Of a stretch of 64,000 bases of DNA, positions 17,311 through 26,811 are shown one piece after another. Source of the stretch: Alphaproteobacteria bacterium (GTDB lineage: Bacteria; Pseudomonadota; Alphaproteobacteria; Caulobacterales; Hyphomonadaceae); NCBI GenBank assembly GCA_009909065.1, contig JAAANZ010000057.1, forward strand, positions 35,213-99,212, given 5' to 3'. A program made the translations under genes and the position numbers. Position 1 is the first letter of the stretch. Each line of letters starts with the position of its first letter. The notes beneath the pieces were generated by a model that worked only from the letters and a program-made list of their open reading frames with translations, was not told where the DNA came from and made no database searches.

Positions 17311-18834
17311 CTACTCGGCCGCGACGGCGTCGGGCGCTGCCCGCTCCTCATCCTGGCCGGATGCGCCCGCGCCCGGATTCGAGAACACCATCACACCGTC
17401 ATCGAGATCGCGCGAACGGAAGAGCTTCTTTTCGCGCTTGTAGTCCTGCGGATTGATCCACGGCACCCGGTCGCCCTGTCTCGGCATCAGGGGCATGGCG
17501 CGCTGCATGTATCCGGCCGGAAAGCCCTCGATACAGTCGCGGGCGGGCATGTCGCGGTCTTCCTCGCGAAGCTTGGGCGTGGCCTGGCGCATCCCGGTTT
17601 CATCCATGTGATTGATCATCCGGCAGGCATATTCGGCCACGAGGTCGGCGCGCAGCGTCCACGAGGCATTGATATAGCCGAATGTCGAGATGAGGTTGGG
17701 CACGCCGGAATATCCCATTCCGAGATAGGTGAAAGTCTGCGAGAAATCGACCGCTTCGCCATCGACCACGAAATCGGCCTCACCGAGCACGACGAGTTTC
17801 AGGCCGGTTGCCGTGATGATGACATCGGCCTCGAGATGCTCTCCGGATTCCAGCTTAATCCCGGTCTCTGTGAAACGCGCGATATGGTCTGTGACCACGG
17901 AGGCCGAGCCATTATTGATGGCTTCATATAGATCGCCGTTCGGGATGAGACAAAGGCGCTGGTCCCAGGGATTGTAGGGCGGGGTGAAATGCGTCTCGAC
18001 CATGTCCTCGCCTAGCGCCTCTTTCGCCATGCCAAGCAGGCGTTCCTTCGCCTTTTCCGGCTTCTTCCGGGTCTGCTTGTAGAAAAAGGACTGAAAGCCG
18101 ACATTCTTCGCGCGGGTAATGTCATAGGCCCAGCTGTCGGGCAGGACCCGGCGCAGATTATTGGCAATCACATCCTGGTCGGGGCGCGCGACAACATAGG
18201 TCGGCGTGCGCTGCAGCATGGTGACATGGCCCGCCTCATCGGCCATGGCGGGCACCAGTGTCATCGCTGTCGCGCCGGATCCGATCACGACCACCTTCTG
18301 GTCCTTGTAGTCGAGATCCTCGGGCCATAATTGCGGATGCACGATCCGGCCCCTGAAATCCGCTTCGCCGGGAAACTCCGGCTTGTGGCCTTCGCGATAG
18401 CTGTAATAGCCCGCACACATGAGCAGCATGTTGCAGGTCACGGTGACCTCTTCGCCTGTGTCGGAGCGGGTCGCGGTGACATGCCAGGCCGCATCGTCGC
18501 TCTTCCATTCGGCCCGGGTCATGGTGTGGGAAAAGCGGATATGCCGGTCGATCCCGGCCTCTTCGGCGGTCTCACGCACATATTCGCGGATCGAGGGACC
18601 GTCCGCGATGGCCTTGGCGTCGGTCCAGGGTTTGAAACTGTATCCCAGCGTGTGCATGTCGCTGTCGGAGCGGATACCGGGATAGCGGAACAGATCCCAT
18701 GTCCCGCCGATCGCCTCGCGCCGTTCGAGGATCGCATAGGTCTTGCCGGGGCATTTGTCCTGCAGGTGCCAGGCTGCGCCGATCCCGGACAGGCCGGCCC
18801 CGATGATCAGGACATCCACATCGGTATGGCTCAT
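17311..18834 (-). CDS. Flavin-containing monooxygenase of the Baeyer-Villiger type
   Basis: 507 aa from the ATG at 18834, preceded by AGGGAGG at 8 nt; an ATG nine codons upstream lacks such a site. Two Rossmann motifs are seen: FAD-binding GAGLSGIGAAWHL near the N-terminus and NADPH-binding GSGATAMTL near residue 190. The Baeyer-Villiger fingerprint FxGxxxHxxxW is present as FRGRIVHPQLW. It would insert oxygen next to a carbonyl or oxygenate a soft nucleophile; the substrate is unknown. Divergent from the phosphotransacylase gene. Confidence 0.9.
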   Translation of the reverse strand: MSHTDVDVLIIGAGLSGIGAAWHLQDKCPGKTYAILERREAIGGTWDLFRYPGIRSDSDMHTLGYSFKPWTDAKAIADGPSIREYVRETAEEAGIDRHIRFSHTMTRAEWKSDDAAWHVTATRSDTGEEVTVTCNMLLMCAGYYSYREGHKPEFPGEADFRGRIVHPQLWPEDLDYKDQKVVVIGSGATAMTLVPAMADEAGHVTMLQRTPTYVVARPDQDVIANNLRRVLPDSWAYDITRAKNVGFQSFFYKQTRKKPEKAKERLLGMAKEALGEDMVETHFTPPYNPWDQRLCLIPNGDLYEAINNGSASVVTDHIARFTETGIKLESGEHLEADVIITATGLKLVVLGEADFVVDGEAVDFSQTFTYLGMGYSGVPNLISTFGYINASWTLRADLVAEYACRMINHMDETGMRQATPKLREEDRDMPARDCIEGFPAGYMQRAMPLMPRQGDRVPWINPQDYKREKKLFRSRDLDDGVMVFSNPGAGASGQDEERAAPDAVAAE

Positions 18835-18997
18835 GCGCTTATCCTCCCTTAGCGTGCTCATACGTTTACGTAAGCGTTAGCATGAAGCCGCCAAGGATGC
18901 ACCCCGTCGCCAAGCCGCGGATTTTGCCATGGATCAATACACCGCAACCCTCCCTCGGCCAGACTGGCCGGGAGTTCAGGATGCGGAGACACGCGGC

Positions 18998-19939
18998 ATG
19001 TCGAATACACCAGGCGGGGCAGACGATGAGAGCGCCTTCGCGCAGCTGATGGACAGGGTCAGCGGCCCGCCGCTTCGCACCGCCGTGATCCATCCGTGCG
19101 ACCCGCTCTCCCTCGGCGCGGCCATCGAGGCGCGGGAACGCGGCCTGCTCGACCCGGTCCTTGTCGGCCCCGAGGAGAAGATCCGCAGAACAGGCGAGGA
19201 ACTTGGCGCAAGCCTTGACGGCTTCGACATTTCCCCGGCCCCGCACAGCCACGCCGCCGCAGAGCTGGGAGTGGAACTCGTCCGCAAGGGCGCCGCCCGA
19301 GCGCTGATGAAGGGCAAGCTGCACACCAATGAGGTCATGGCCGCCGCCGTCGACCGCCGGAAGGGCCTGCGCACCGAGCGGCGCATGAGCCATGTCTTCG
19401 TGCTGGAAACGCCGGCCTATCCCAAATGGCTGCTGGTCAGCGACGGCGCGATCAATATCCAGCCCGACCTCACCTGCAAGAAATCCATCGTCCAGAATGC
19501 CATCGACCTCGCCCGCGCCATCGGCACCGACGCGCCGGCCGTGGCCATCCTGTCGGCGACCGAGGAAGTCGATCCGAATATCGCGTCCACCATAGACGCC
19601 GCCGCGCTGTGCAAGATGGCCGACCGTGAACAGATCACCGGCGGCCGGGTGGATGGTCCGCTGGCATTCGACCTGGCCGTGAGCGCCGACTCGGTGCGCG
19701 TCAAGGGGCTGAAATCGGATGTGGCCGGCCATGCCGACGTGCTCATCGTGCCCAATCTGGAAGCGGGCAACATGGTCGCCAAACAGCTCGATTATCTCGC
19801 CGGCGCCAGCGCGGCCGGGATCGTGCTCGGCGCCCGGGCTCCGATCATCCTGACCAGCCGCGCCGACAGCGTGGTCGAACGCCTCGCCTCCTGCGCGCTG
19901 GCCCGGCACCTGGTCACCTGGCAGGAGCGCGAGGCATGA
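18998..19939 (+). CDS. Phosphate acetyl/butyryltransferase
   Basis: About 313 aa from the ATG at 18998; an ATG at 18929 in the same frame would add 23 residues but has no visible ribosome binding site. It catalyses acyl-CoA + phosphate to acyl phosphate + CoA. HPCDPLSLGAA, ALMKGKLHTNEVM, KKSIVQNAIDLARAIG and GPLAFDLAVS match the short Pta/Ptb family. The stop overlaps the acetate kinase start (ATGA), giving the usual phosphotransacylase-kinase pair that interconverts acyl-CoA and the free acid with ATP. Acetyl versus butyryl preference cannot be read reliably. Confidence 0.9.
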   Translation: MSNTPGGADDESAFAQLMDRVSGPPLRTAVIHPCDPLSLGAAIEARERGLLDPVLVGPEEKIRRTGEELGASLDGFDISPAPHSHAAAELGVELVRKGAARALMKGKLHTNEVMAAAVDRRKGLRTERRMSHVFVLETPAYPKWLLVSDGAINIQPDLTCKKSIVQNAIDLARAIGTDAPAVAILSATEEVDPNIASTIDAAALCKMADREQITGGRVDGPLAFDLAVSADSVRVKGLKSDVAGHADVLIVPNLEAGNMVAKQLDYLAGASAAGIVLGARAPIILTSRADSVVERLASCALARHLVTWQEREA

Positions 19940-21129
19940 GCGTGCCGGCCATCCTGACCATCAATACCGGCTCGTCCAGCGTCAAGGTCTCGGTCCATTC
20001 CCTCGAGAATGGCGATGCCGCAGAGCGTATTGCCGAAGGGGCCATCACCGGCCTTCCCGCAGCGGCAAAGCCTGATATGCTCATCACCGGAAAGGACCGG
20101 TCGCGCGAGGCCGCCGCGGCCATAGCGACGGATGGCAAGAGCCCGCCACAGATGGTCGCGGCTCTGGCGAAATGGCTGGCAGGCGAACTGGAACCTCATG
20201 AAATCGTCGCCGTCGGCCACCGCGTGGTTCATGGCGGGCGAATGCATGACGGCCCGTGCCGCGCCCGCGCCGACACGCTCAGGGCGCTCGAGAAGCTTGC
20301 CCCGCTCGCGCCGGCCCACCAGCCGCACAATCTCGCCGGGGTCGAGGCGATCGCCGCACTCTGGCCGGACACGCTCCAGTCGCTCTCCTTCGACACCGCG
20401 TTCCACCGCACCCAGCCGGCCATTGCCGAGGAATATGCCCTGCCCCGCGCCCTGACGGCCGAGGGAATCGTGCGCTACGGCTTTCACGGCCTGTCCTATC
20501 AGCATCTTTCGGACCGTCTTGGCGAGGTGTTTGACGGGCGCGCGCATGACAAGGTCATCGCCGCGCATCTGGGCTCCGGCGCCAGCCTCGCGGCGCTGAA
20601 GGGCGGGCGCTCCATCGCGACCAGTATGGGCCTGACCGCGCTTGACGGCCTGCCCATGTCGACGCGGTGCGGCGATCTCGATCCCGGCGTGGTGCTCCAC
20701 CTGATCCAGGGTCGTGGAATGTCGCCGGCCGGGGTCAGCGACCTGCTCTACAGCCAGTCGGGCCTGAAGGGCGTCTCCGGGATCAGCGGCGATGTGCGCG
20801 AGCTGCTCCAAAGCGAAGCCCCCGAAGCCGCTGAGGCCCTTGCGCTTTACGCCTATCGGATCGCGCGGGAAATCGGCTCCCTGGCCGCCGCTCTGGAAGG
20901 CGTGGATGCCCTGATCTTCACCGCCGGCGTCGGGGAAAACGCGCCCGAAATCAGGTCTGGCGTCTGTTCGCGTCTGCGCTGGCTGGGTGCGCATCTGGAT
21001 GAGGCCGCCAATCGCGAGAATGCCCCCCTGATTTCCTCGCCCTGCAGCCGGATTGCCGTGGCCGTCGTGCCCGCCGACGAGGAAATCATCATCGCCCGCG
21101 AAACCGCCAGAATATACGCTCAGGCCTGA
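19936..21129 (+). CDS. ackA: Acetate kinase
   Basis: 397 aa ASKHA-fold kinase, full family length. N-terminal LTINTGSSSVKVSV, GHRVVHGG, SFDTAFHRTQP, RYGFHGLSYQHL, HLGSGASLAALKGGRSIATSMGLTALDGLPMSTRCGDLDPG (read as consecutive family blocks) and FTAGVGENAPEIR cover the phosphate and adenosine sites. It pairs with the overlapping upstream phosphotransacylase for acetyl-phosphate/ATP metabolism. The gene ends 109 nt before the Pfa enoyl reductase gene on the same strand, which may be coincidence or may link acyl-CoA supply to the synthase. Confidence 0.95.
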   Translation: MSVPAILTINTGSSSVKVSVHSLENGDAAERIAEGAITGLPAAAKPDMLITGKDRSREAAAAIATDGKSPPQMVAALAKWLAGELEPHEIVAVGHRVVHGGRMHDGPCRARADTLRALEKLAPLAPAHQPHNLAGVEAIAALWPDTLQSLSFDTAFHRTQPAIAEEYALPRALTAEGIVRYGFHGLSYQHLSDRLGEVFDGRAHDKVIAAHLGSGASLAALKGGRSIATSMGLTALDGLPMSTRCGDLDPGVVLHLIQGRGMSPAGVSDLLYSQSGLKGVSGISGDVRELLQSEAPEAAEALALYAYRIAREIGSLAAALEGVDALIFTAGVGENAPEIRSGVCSRLRWLGAHLDEAANRENAPLISSPCSRIAVAVVPADEEIIIARETARIYAQA

Positions 21130-21238
21130 AACCGCGTCTGTTGATCGACTGTCAGGAGCCGTTGCCGCCCGGCCATCGTCTGATAGGACCCTATGCGACG
21201 GCGCGTTCCAGAACATGACATGAACACCGGGGCTGAAA

Positions 21239-22789
21239 ATGTCTGCAGATACCGATCCGATTGCGAGGGCGGCCCGCAACCCGCGTGAGCCGGCCATACT
21301 GGTCTGGAGCCGCGAGGCGATGCATGCCTGGCCCGTCGACCGGCTGGACGAGATACCCGCCGGAACGCCCGCCTATTCCGTGCCGCCCGTGTTTCCCGAG
21401 TGGCTCGGCGACGCCGGTTTTCGCGCAGCCCACGGGTTGAGATTTGCCTATGTCGTCGGCGCCATGGCGCGCGGGATCGCCACGGCGCAAATGGTGATCG
21501 AGGCCGCGCAGGCAGGCGGCATCGGCTTTTTCGGCAGCGCCGGCCTGACGATCGAAGAGATTGATGCCGCCATAGGCACTATCGCGGCCCGGCTTGAGCC
21601 GCAGGGGCTGGCCTGGGGGGCCAACATCATCCACACCCCACAGGAGCCCGGCCACGAGGCCGGGGTCGTAGACCTGTTTATCCAGCGCGGCGTGCGGCGG
21701 GCTTCGGCCTCGGCCTATCTGCGCCTGTCGCCGGAGATCGTGCGCTACACCGCCGCCGGTCTGAGCCGCGGCCAGGACGGTGCGATCCATCGTGCGAACC
21801 ATGTGTTCGCCAAGGTCTCACGGGCCGAGGTGGCCGCCCAGTTCATGTCGCCGGCGCCGGATAGGATGCTGCGCGAACTCGTCGCTGGCGGCCGCCTGGA
21901 CGCCGCACAGGCCGAACTCGCCGCTCGGGTTCCCGTGGCCGCCGAGATCACCGCGGAGTCCGACTCCGGCGGGCATACCGACAATCGCCCGGCCGCTCCG
22001 CTTTTCAGCTCGCTGGCCGAAACACGCCGCGAGGTCTGCGCGCGGCATGGCTGGCCGGAGGACCTCATCCGGATTGGCCTGGCCGGCGGGATCGCCACGC
22101 CGCAAGCGGTCGTCGCCGCTTTCCAGATGGGCGCAGCCTATGTTCTGACCGGCTCGGTCAACCAGGCCTGTGCCGAATCCGGACTGTCCGGAGCCGGCCG
22201 CGAAATGCTTGCGACGGCCGGCCCGGCCGACGTGATGATGGCGCCGGCGGCCGACATGTTCGAACAGGGCATACGCGTGCAGGTGCTCAAGCGCGGGACA
22301 CTGTTCGCTCCGCGCGGGGAGAAACTCTATGCAATGTATCGCGGCGGCGCGCGCCTCGATACGCTCTCGCCAAAAGATGCCGAATGGCTTGAGGGGGTCC
22401 TCGGCGAAACCCTGCCCCAGGCCTGGCAGGCCACCCGTGAATTCCTTGCGTCGCGCGCTCCGGCCACACTCGCGCAAGCCGAATCCGATCCGGCCCGACA
22501 GTTCGCCCTGATTTGTCGGCGCTATCTGTTCCAGGGCGCGCAATGGGCGCGAGACGGCGACATTCGACGAAAGTCCGATTTCCAGATCTGGTGCGGTCCG
22601 GCAATGGGGGCGTTCAACTCATGGGTGAAAGACAGCCCGCTCGAGCCGGTTGAAAACAGGACAATTCGCCAGGTCACACTCAACCTCATGGAGAGTTCTG
22701 CAGTTCTGACGCGCGCCAGCCAAATGCGTTCGATGGGACTTGTCGTTCCGGCCGGGTTGTTTAACGTAAAGCCGATAGAATATTCATAG
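21239..22789 (+). CDS. pfaD: PfaD/Pfa1, trans-acting enoyl reductase of a Pfa-type synthase
   Basis: 516 aa FMN-dependent TIM-barrel enoyl reductase, the stand-alone ER of PUFA-synthase systems. GGIGFFGSAGLTIEEID, WGANIIHTPQEP, RASASAYLRLSPEIVRY and GLAGGIATPQAVVAAFQMGAAYVLTGSVNQA are PfaD landmarks. The long C-terminal part (KSDFQIWCGPAMGAFNSWVKDSPLEP) also matches PfaD rather than nitronate monooxygenases. First gene of the Pfa operon; the KS-AT-ACP gene begins 15 nt downstream. Being first matches the myxobacterial Pfa1-Pfa2-Pfa3 order, not the pfaABCD order of marine gammaproteobacteria. Confidence 0.93.
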   Translation: MSADTDPIARAARNPREPAILVWSREAMHAWPVDRLDEIPAGTPAYSVPPVFPEWLGDAGFRAAHGLRFAYVVGAMARGIATAQMVIEAAQAGGIGFFGSAGLTIEEIDAAIGTIAARLEPQGLAWGANIIHTPQEPGHEAGVVDLFIQRGVRRASASAYLRLSPEIVRYTAAGLSRGQDGAIHRANHVFAKVSRAEVAAQFMSPAPDRMLRELVAGGRLDAAQAELAARVPVAAEITAESDSGGHTDNRPAAPLFSSLAETRREVCARHGWPEDLIRIGLAGGIATPQAVVAAFQMGAAYVLTGSVNQACAESGLSGAGREMLATAGPADVMMAPAADMFEQGIRVQVLKRGTLFAPRGEKLYAMYRGGARLDTLSPKDAEWLEGVLGETLPQAWQATREFLASRAPATLAQAESDPARQFALICRRYLFQGAQWARDGDIRRKSDFQIWCGPAMGAFNSWVKDSPLEPVENRTIRQVTLNLMESSAVLTRASQMRSMGLVVPAGLFNVKPIEYS

Positions 22790-22804
22790 AGAGGGTTGTC
22801 GGGG

Positions 22805-25800
22805 GTGACAGCAGATATTCGCACTGGTGGGCGCGAACCCGTCGCCATCGTTGCGACGGGCGCCATCTTCCCGGGGCGCGGGACCACGGATGGTTTCTGG
22901 CGCGACATCTTCGAAGGTGTCGATACGCTGTCGCAGGTTCCCGAAACCCATTGGCTGAGCGAGGATTTCTACGATCCGGACCCGGCCTCGCCCGACAAGA
23001 CCTATAGTCGCCGGGGCGGCTTCCTGTCGCCGCAGGCCTTCGATCCGGTCGCATTCGGTATTCCGCCGCAAGCACTGGAAACCACCGATACCAGCCAGCT
23101 GCTCGCCCTGCTTGCGGCGAAACGGCTACTGGCCACCGCGGAGCGCGAGAGCGGCGGCCGGCTCGACAAGGCGCGCACGAGCGTCGTGCTCGGCGTAGCC
23201 TCGGCCACGGAACTGATCGGCCAGATGTCGGGGCGCCTGTCCCGGCCGGCCTGGATCCGGGGGCTGAGAGAGGCCGGGCTGGCCGAAGACGAAGTGCAGG
23301 ACATAGCCTCGAAGATCGAGGCCAATTTCCCCGAATGGCAGGAAAGCACCTTCCCGGGCCTGCTCGGCAATGTCGTCGCCGGGCGTATCGCCAACCGCCT
23401 CGACCTGGGCGGCAGCAATTATGTGACGGACGCGGCCTGCGCCTCGAGCCTTTCCGCCCTCCAGCTGGCCCTGCACGAATTGCGGGCCGGAGATTCCGAT
23501 ACGGTGATCACCGGCGGTGTCGATACGCTGAACGACATACTCATGTTCATGTGTTTCTCGAAAACGCCGGCCTTCTCGCCGAGCGGAGATGTGCGGCCCT
23601 ATTCGGCGCAGGCCGACGGTACCCTGATCGGCGAGGGGATCGGCCTGCTGGCGCTACGGCGTCTGTCGGATGCCGAACGTGACGGCAACCGCATTCATGC
23701 GCTCATTCGCGGACTGGGCGGCGCGTCCGACGGCAAGGGCACCGCGATTTATGCTCCGCTGGCCGGAGGGCAGGCGAAAGCGCTGCGCCGGGCCTATGAA
23801 CAGGCCGGTTACGGTCCCGACACGGTGACCCTCGTCGAGGGCCATGGCACCGGGACGCTGGCCGGTGACAGGACCGAACTTCGCGGCTTGCATGACGTGT
23901 TCGCGCCGCAGGGAGCTGTCTCGCAGCCCTGGTGCGCCATCGGATCGGTCAAGTCCCAGATCGGCCATACCAAGGCCGCGGCCGGGTCGGCCAGCCTTCT
24001 CAAGGTCGCCGGCGCCTTGTCTCGCCGGACACTGCCTGCGAGCATCAAGGTAGACCGTCCCAATGACGTCCTGTGCGACGGCAGCCCGTTTTACATCAAC
24101 ACATCGGCCCGCCCCTGGGTCCACCGCCCGGATGCGCCGAGGCGCGCATCCGTCAGCTCCTTCGGCTTCGGCGGCAGCAATTTCCACGTTACGCTGGAGG
24201 AATATCGCGGACCGAACGCGGCGCGCCCGAGCCGGGTTGCGAGCCATGAACTCGTCATTTTCAGTGCCGAAAGCGAGGCTGGCCTCGCCGAACAACTGCG
24301 TGACGCCATGCGACAGGCGACCAGTGAGGATGATCTCGTCCGCCTCGCCAGTGCGAGCCATGAACGCGCCGATCCGAAGGCGCCCGCCCGCGCGGCGATC
24401 ACCGCGGCCAATCCGCAGGAGTTTCAGACCCGCGCGGAAAAGCTCGCGGCCCATTTACAGGCTTCGTCAGACCGACGCGGCCCGCTCGGCGCGGGCATTG
24501 CCTGGTCGAGCGCACCGCCGGCGGCCGGTAAGCTTGCTTTTCTTTTTTCCGGGCAGGCGAGCCAGTATGTGGGCATGGGCGCCGGGTTGGCCATGGCCTT
24601 CCCGGACGCGCTCAGGGTCTGGGACGAGGCCTTGTTGAATCCCGGTCTCGACGGTCTCGATCTTCACAATCTCGCCTTTCCGCCAACGCCCTTCAGCGAG
24701 GAGGAGGCCCTTGCCCAGGCGCATCGCCTTTCCCAGGTGCGCCACGCCCAGCCGGCCATCGCAGCCGTAACCCTGGCGCAGCTGGCGGTGCTCGAGCGTC
24801 TTGGCCTGCAGGCGGATATGTGCGCGGGCCACAGCTTCGGCGAGATCATGGCGCTGCACCATGCCGGCGCCTTCGATGCGTCAAGCGCATTGTCGATGGC
24901 AGCCGTCCGGGCCCGAGTCATGGCCGACGCTGCCGAGGGCACACAGGGCGCCATGATGGCGGTCCAGACAGGCGCCGAACACGCCCGGAGCCTTCTGCCG
25001 GAGGATTGTGGCGTCGTCGTCGCCAATGACAATGCGCCGGGCCAGAGCGTGCTTTCAGGCCCGTGCGAGGCAATTGACGCGGTGGGCCCGCTGTTCGAAG
25101 CCAAGGACGTCAAGGCCCGCAAGCTGGACGTGGGCACCGGCTTTCACTCCGAGCTTGTCGCCGACGCCTGCGCGCCCTTTGCCGACGCGCTTGCCGAATA
25201 CGAGATATCGGCGCCGCGCCGGCCTGTCATCGCGAACGGGACGGCAAGCGCCTATGGCGATGATCCCGGGCAGATCCGTGACCGGCTCGCCCGACAGATC
25301 GCCAAACCCGTCCGTTTCCGCGAATGCGTCGAGGCTCTCTATGACCGCGGCGCCCGGATTTTCGTGGAAGTCGGGCCCGGGAATGTCATTTCGGGACTGG
25401 CGCGCAACACGCTGGCGGATCGCGACGTGCAGATCGTTGCGCTTGATACGAAACGCGGCGATGGGATTGCCGACTTCCTTTCCGGGCTGGGCCAGCTCTT
25501 TTCGCTGGGTCGCGCGCTCGATTTTGCGGCGCTGTTCGATGACCTGCCGCCTCCGCCCGAGCCCGAGCCGCCCGGCAAGTTCACCGTGATGCTGAGCGGT
25601 GCCAATTACAACAAGCCCTACCCGCCCGAGGGCGGGAGCGCGGCCCTTCCGCCGCCGAATACGACAGCTGCAAGGACGCCAGAGATGACCGAAGCCAAAA
25701 CGACCCATGGCCATGCCGCCCCCTCCCCTGTCGCGGCGACACCGGCCCCGGCGCCGGCGAGCGAGGCCGAACGCGTTTATCACGACCTGGCGGCGCGCCA

Positions 25801-26692
25801 TGCCGATTTCCTGCAGGCCATGACATCTGCGCATACCGCTTTCATGAACGCCGCATCAGGGCTGCTCGGCGCCGCCCCGACGAGCGCGCCCGCGGCTCAC
25901 CCGAGGCTGCAGCCGCAGGCCGCCCCGGCCCCGACCCCGGCCCCGACCCCGGCCCCGGCGCCCGGCCCGGTCCCGGCAAGCCCTGCGCCTATGCCGGCAC
26001 CGATGGCCTCGGAAACACCATCCAACGGGCCCGCAACCAATGGCGCCGCGGGCCATGCCATCCCCTCGCCGCCAGCGGCGCCCCCGGCCGCGTCGACGGC
26101 GTCGATGCCATCCCCGTCGGCCTCCGACCCGGTCGCGCTTGTCACGAAGCTTGTCGCCGAGAAGACCGGATACCCCGACGAAATGCTGGATGCGGACATG
26201 GACCTGGAAGGCGAGCTCGGCATCGACTCGATCAAGCAGGTCGAAATCCTGTCGGCGCTGCGCGAGGCGCGTCCGGATCTGCCCGAGGTCGCCCCCGAAC
26301 GTCTCGCCGAGCTGCGCACGATCCGTCTCGTGGCAGATTTCATCGCAGGCGCCCCGCCAGCCCCCCATGACGCGCCGGACCCGGCACAAATGGCGCCCGC
26401 CGCCCAACCGGCCGCGCCCGCGCCGCCCCCGGCTCAGCCGGCCCTTGCCGAAGCCGATGGCGGGGCAATCACCACCGATACGGTGCGCGCGCTCATCGCC
26501 GAGAAGACAGGTTACCCACCCGAAATGCTGGAAGAGGACATGGACCTCGAGGGCGAGCTCGGGATCGATTCCATCAAGCAAGTCGAGATCCTGTCGGCGC
26601 TGCGCGAATCCTATCCGGACCTGCCCGAGATCGAACCGGAGCGGCTGGCGGAACTGCGCACGATCGGGCAGATCGCCGGTTTTTTTCACTAG
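22805..26692 (+). CDS. pfaA: PfaA/Pfa2-like multidomain synthase, KS-AT-ACP-ACP portion
   Basis: 1295 aa from a GTG at 22805 (AGAGG about 10 nt upstream; a TTG at 22796 is too close to that site). Ketosynthase at about residues 10-470 with Cys212 (DAACASS) and His in VEGHGTGT and IGHTKAAAG. Malonyl-type acyltransferase at about 575-890 with Ser677 in GHSFGE. Then a helical linker with NGANY-like SGANYNKPYPP, an Ala/Pro-rich linker, and two ACPs with phosphopantetheine serines Ser1142 and Ser1256, both in LGIDSIKQVE. The frame stops (TAG, 26690-26692) four codons after ACP2, right after a T7 run; the KR follows in the -1 frame. Homologous PfaA/Pfa2 proteins carry KR in the same chain. With a -1 shift the product would be about 1783 aa. 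Confidence 0.92.
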   Translation: MTADIRTGGREPVAIVATGAIFPGRGTTDGFWRDIFEGVDTLSQVPETHWLSEDFYDPDPASPDKTYSRRGGFLSPQAFDPVAFGIPPQALETTDTSQLLALLAAKRLLATAERESGGRLDKARTSVVLGVASATELIGQMSGRLSRPAWIRGLREAGLAEDEVQDIASKIEANFPEWQESTFPGLLGNVVAGRIANRLDLGGSNYVTDAACASSLSALQLALHELRAGDSDTVITGGVDTLNDILMFMCFSKTPAFSPSGDVRPYSAQADGTLIGEGIGLLALRRLSDAERDGNRIHALIRGLGGASDGKGTAIYAPLAGGQAKALRRAYEQAGYGPDTVTLVEGHGTGTLAGDRTELRGLHDVFAPQGAVSQPWCAIGSVKSQIGHTKAAAGSASLLKVAGALSRRTLPASIKVDRPNDVLCDGSPFYINTSARPWVHRPDAPRRASVSSFGFGGSNFHVTLEEYRGPNAARPSRVASHELVIFSAESEAGLAEQLRDAMRQATSEDDLVRLASASHERADPKAPARAAITAANPQEFQTRAEKLAAHLQASSDRRGPLGAGIAWSSAPPAAGKLAFLFSGQASQYVGMGAGLAMAFPDALRVWDEALLNPGLDGLDLHNLAFPPTPFSEEEALAQAHRLSQVRHAQPAIAAVTLAQLAVLERLGLQADMCAGHSFGEIMALHHAGAFDASSALSMAAVRARVMADAAEGTQGAMMAVQTGAEHARSLLPEDCGVVVANDNAPGQSVLSGPCEAIDAVGPLFEAKDVKARKLDVGTGFHSELVADACAPFADALAEYEISAPRRPVIANGTASAYGDDPGQIRDRLARQIAKPVRFRECVEALYDRGARIFVEVGPGNVISGLARNTLADRDVQIVALDTKRGDGIADFLSGLGQLFSLGRALDFAALFDDLPPPPEPEPPGKFTVMLSGANYNKPYPPEGGSAALPPPNTTAARTPEMTEAKTTHGHAAPSPVAATPAPAPASEAERVYHDLAARHADFLQAMTSAHTAFMNAASGLLGAAPTSAPAAHPRLQPQAAPAPTPAPTPAPAPGPVPASPAPMPAPMASETPSNGPATNGAAGHAIPSPPAAPPAASTASMPSPSASDPVALVTKLVAEKTGYPDEMLDADMDLEGELGIDSIKQVEILSALREARPDLPEVAPERLAELRTIRLVADFIAGAPPAPHDAPDPAQMAPAAQPAAPAPPPAQPALAEADGGAITTDTVRALIAEKTGYPPEMLEEDMDLEGELGIDSIKQVEILSALRESYPDLPEIEPERLAELRTIGQIAGFFH
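25923..25958 (+). repeat. Hexamer repeat coding the Ala-Pro linker before the ACPs
   Basis: Six tandem CCCCGR hexamers encode the APTPAPTPAPAP part of the flexible linker. Such GC repeats are prone to length change and to assembly error. Confidence 0.8.
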
Positions 26693-26739
26693 GGGGCGAT
26701 GCTGACAGGGCCGTTGCGCCTCGCCCCGAACAGCCGGCC
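26680..26739 (+). promoter_or_regulatory. Candidate programmed -1 ribosomal frameshift signal
   Basis: Zero-frame codons GGT TTT TTT CAC TAG contain the slippery heptamer T TTT TTT in the right phase (26680-26686). After a 6-nt spacer (CACTAG) a 7-bp stem forms: GGGGCGA (26693-26699) with TCGCCCC (26721-26727). Loop bases 26709-26713 (GGCCG) could pair with 26735-26739 (CGGCC) as a pseudoknot. A -1 slip leads into the open KR frame. GC-rich DNA gives stems by chance, and a missing T in the sequence would mimic this, so it is a hypothesis. Confidence 0.5.
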
Positions 26740-26811
26740 GATATCGCCGACGCGCCCGCGGTCTACCAGGCGCGGCCCGTCCGCCTGTCGACGAAAGGGG
26801 GCCTGGCGGAA

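Noticed and set aside
24530..24555. Another T-rich run in pfaA considered as a second slippery site
   Set aside because: The codons are GCT TTT CTT TTT TCC, which do not give an in-phase X XXY YYZ heptamer, and the zero frame continues through a well-conserved AT domain.
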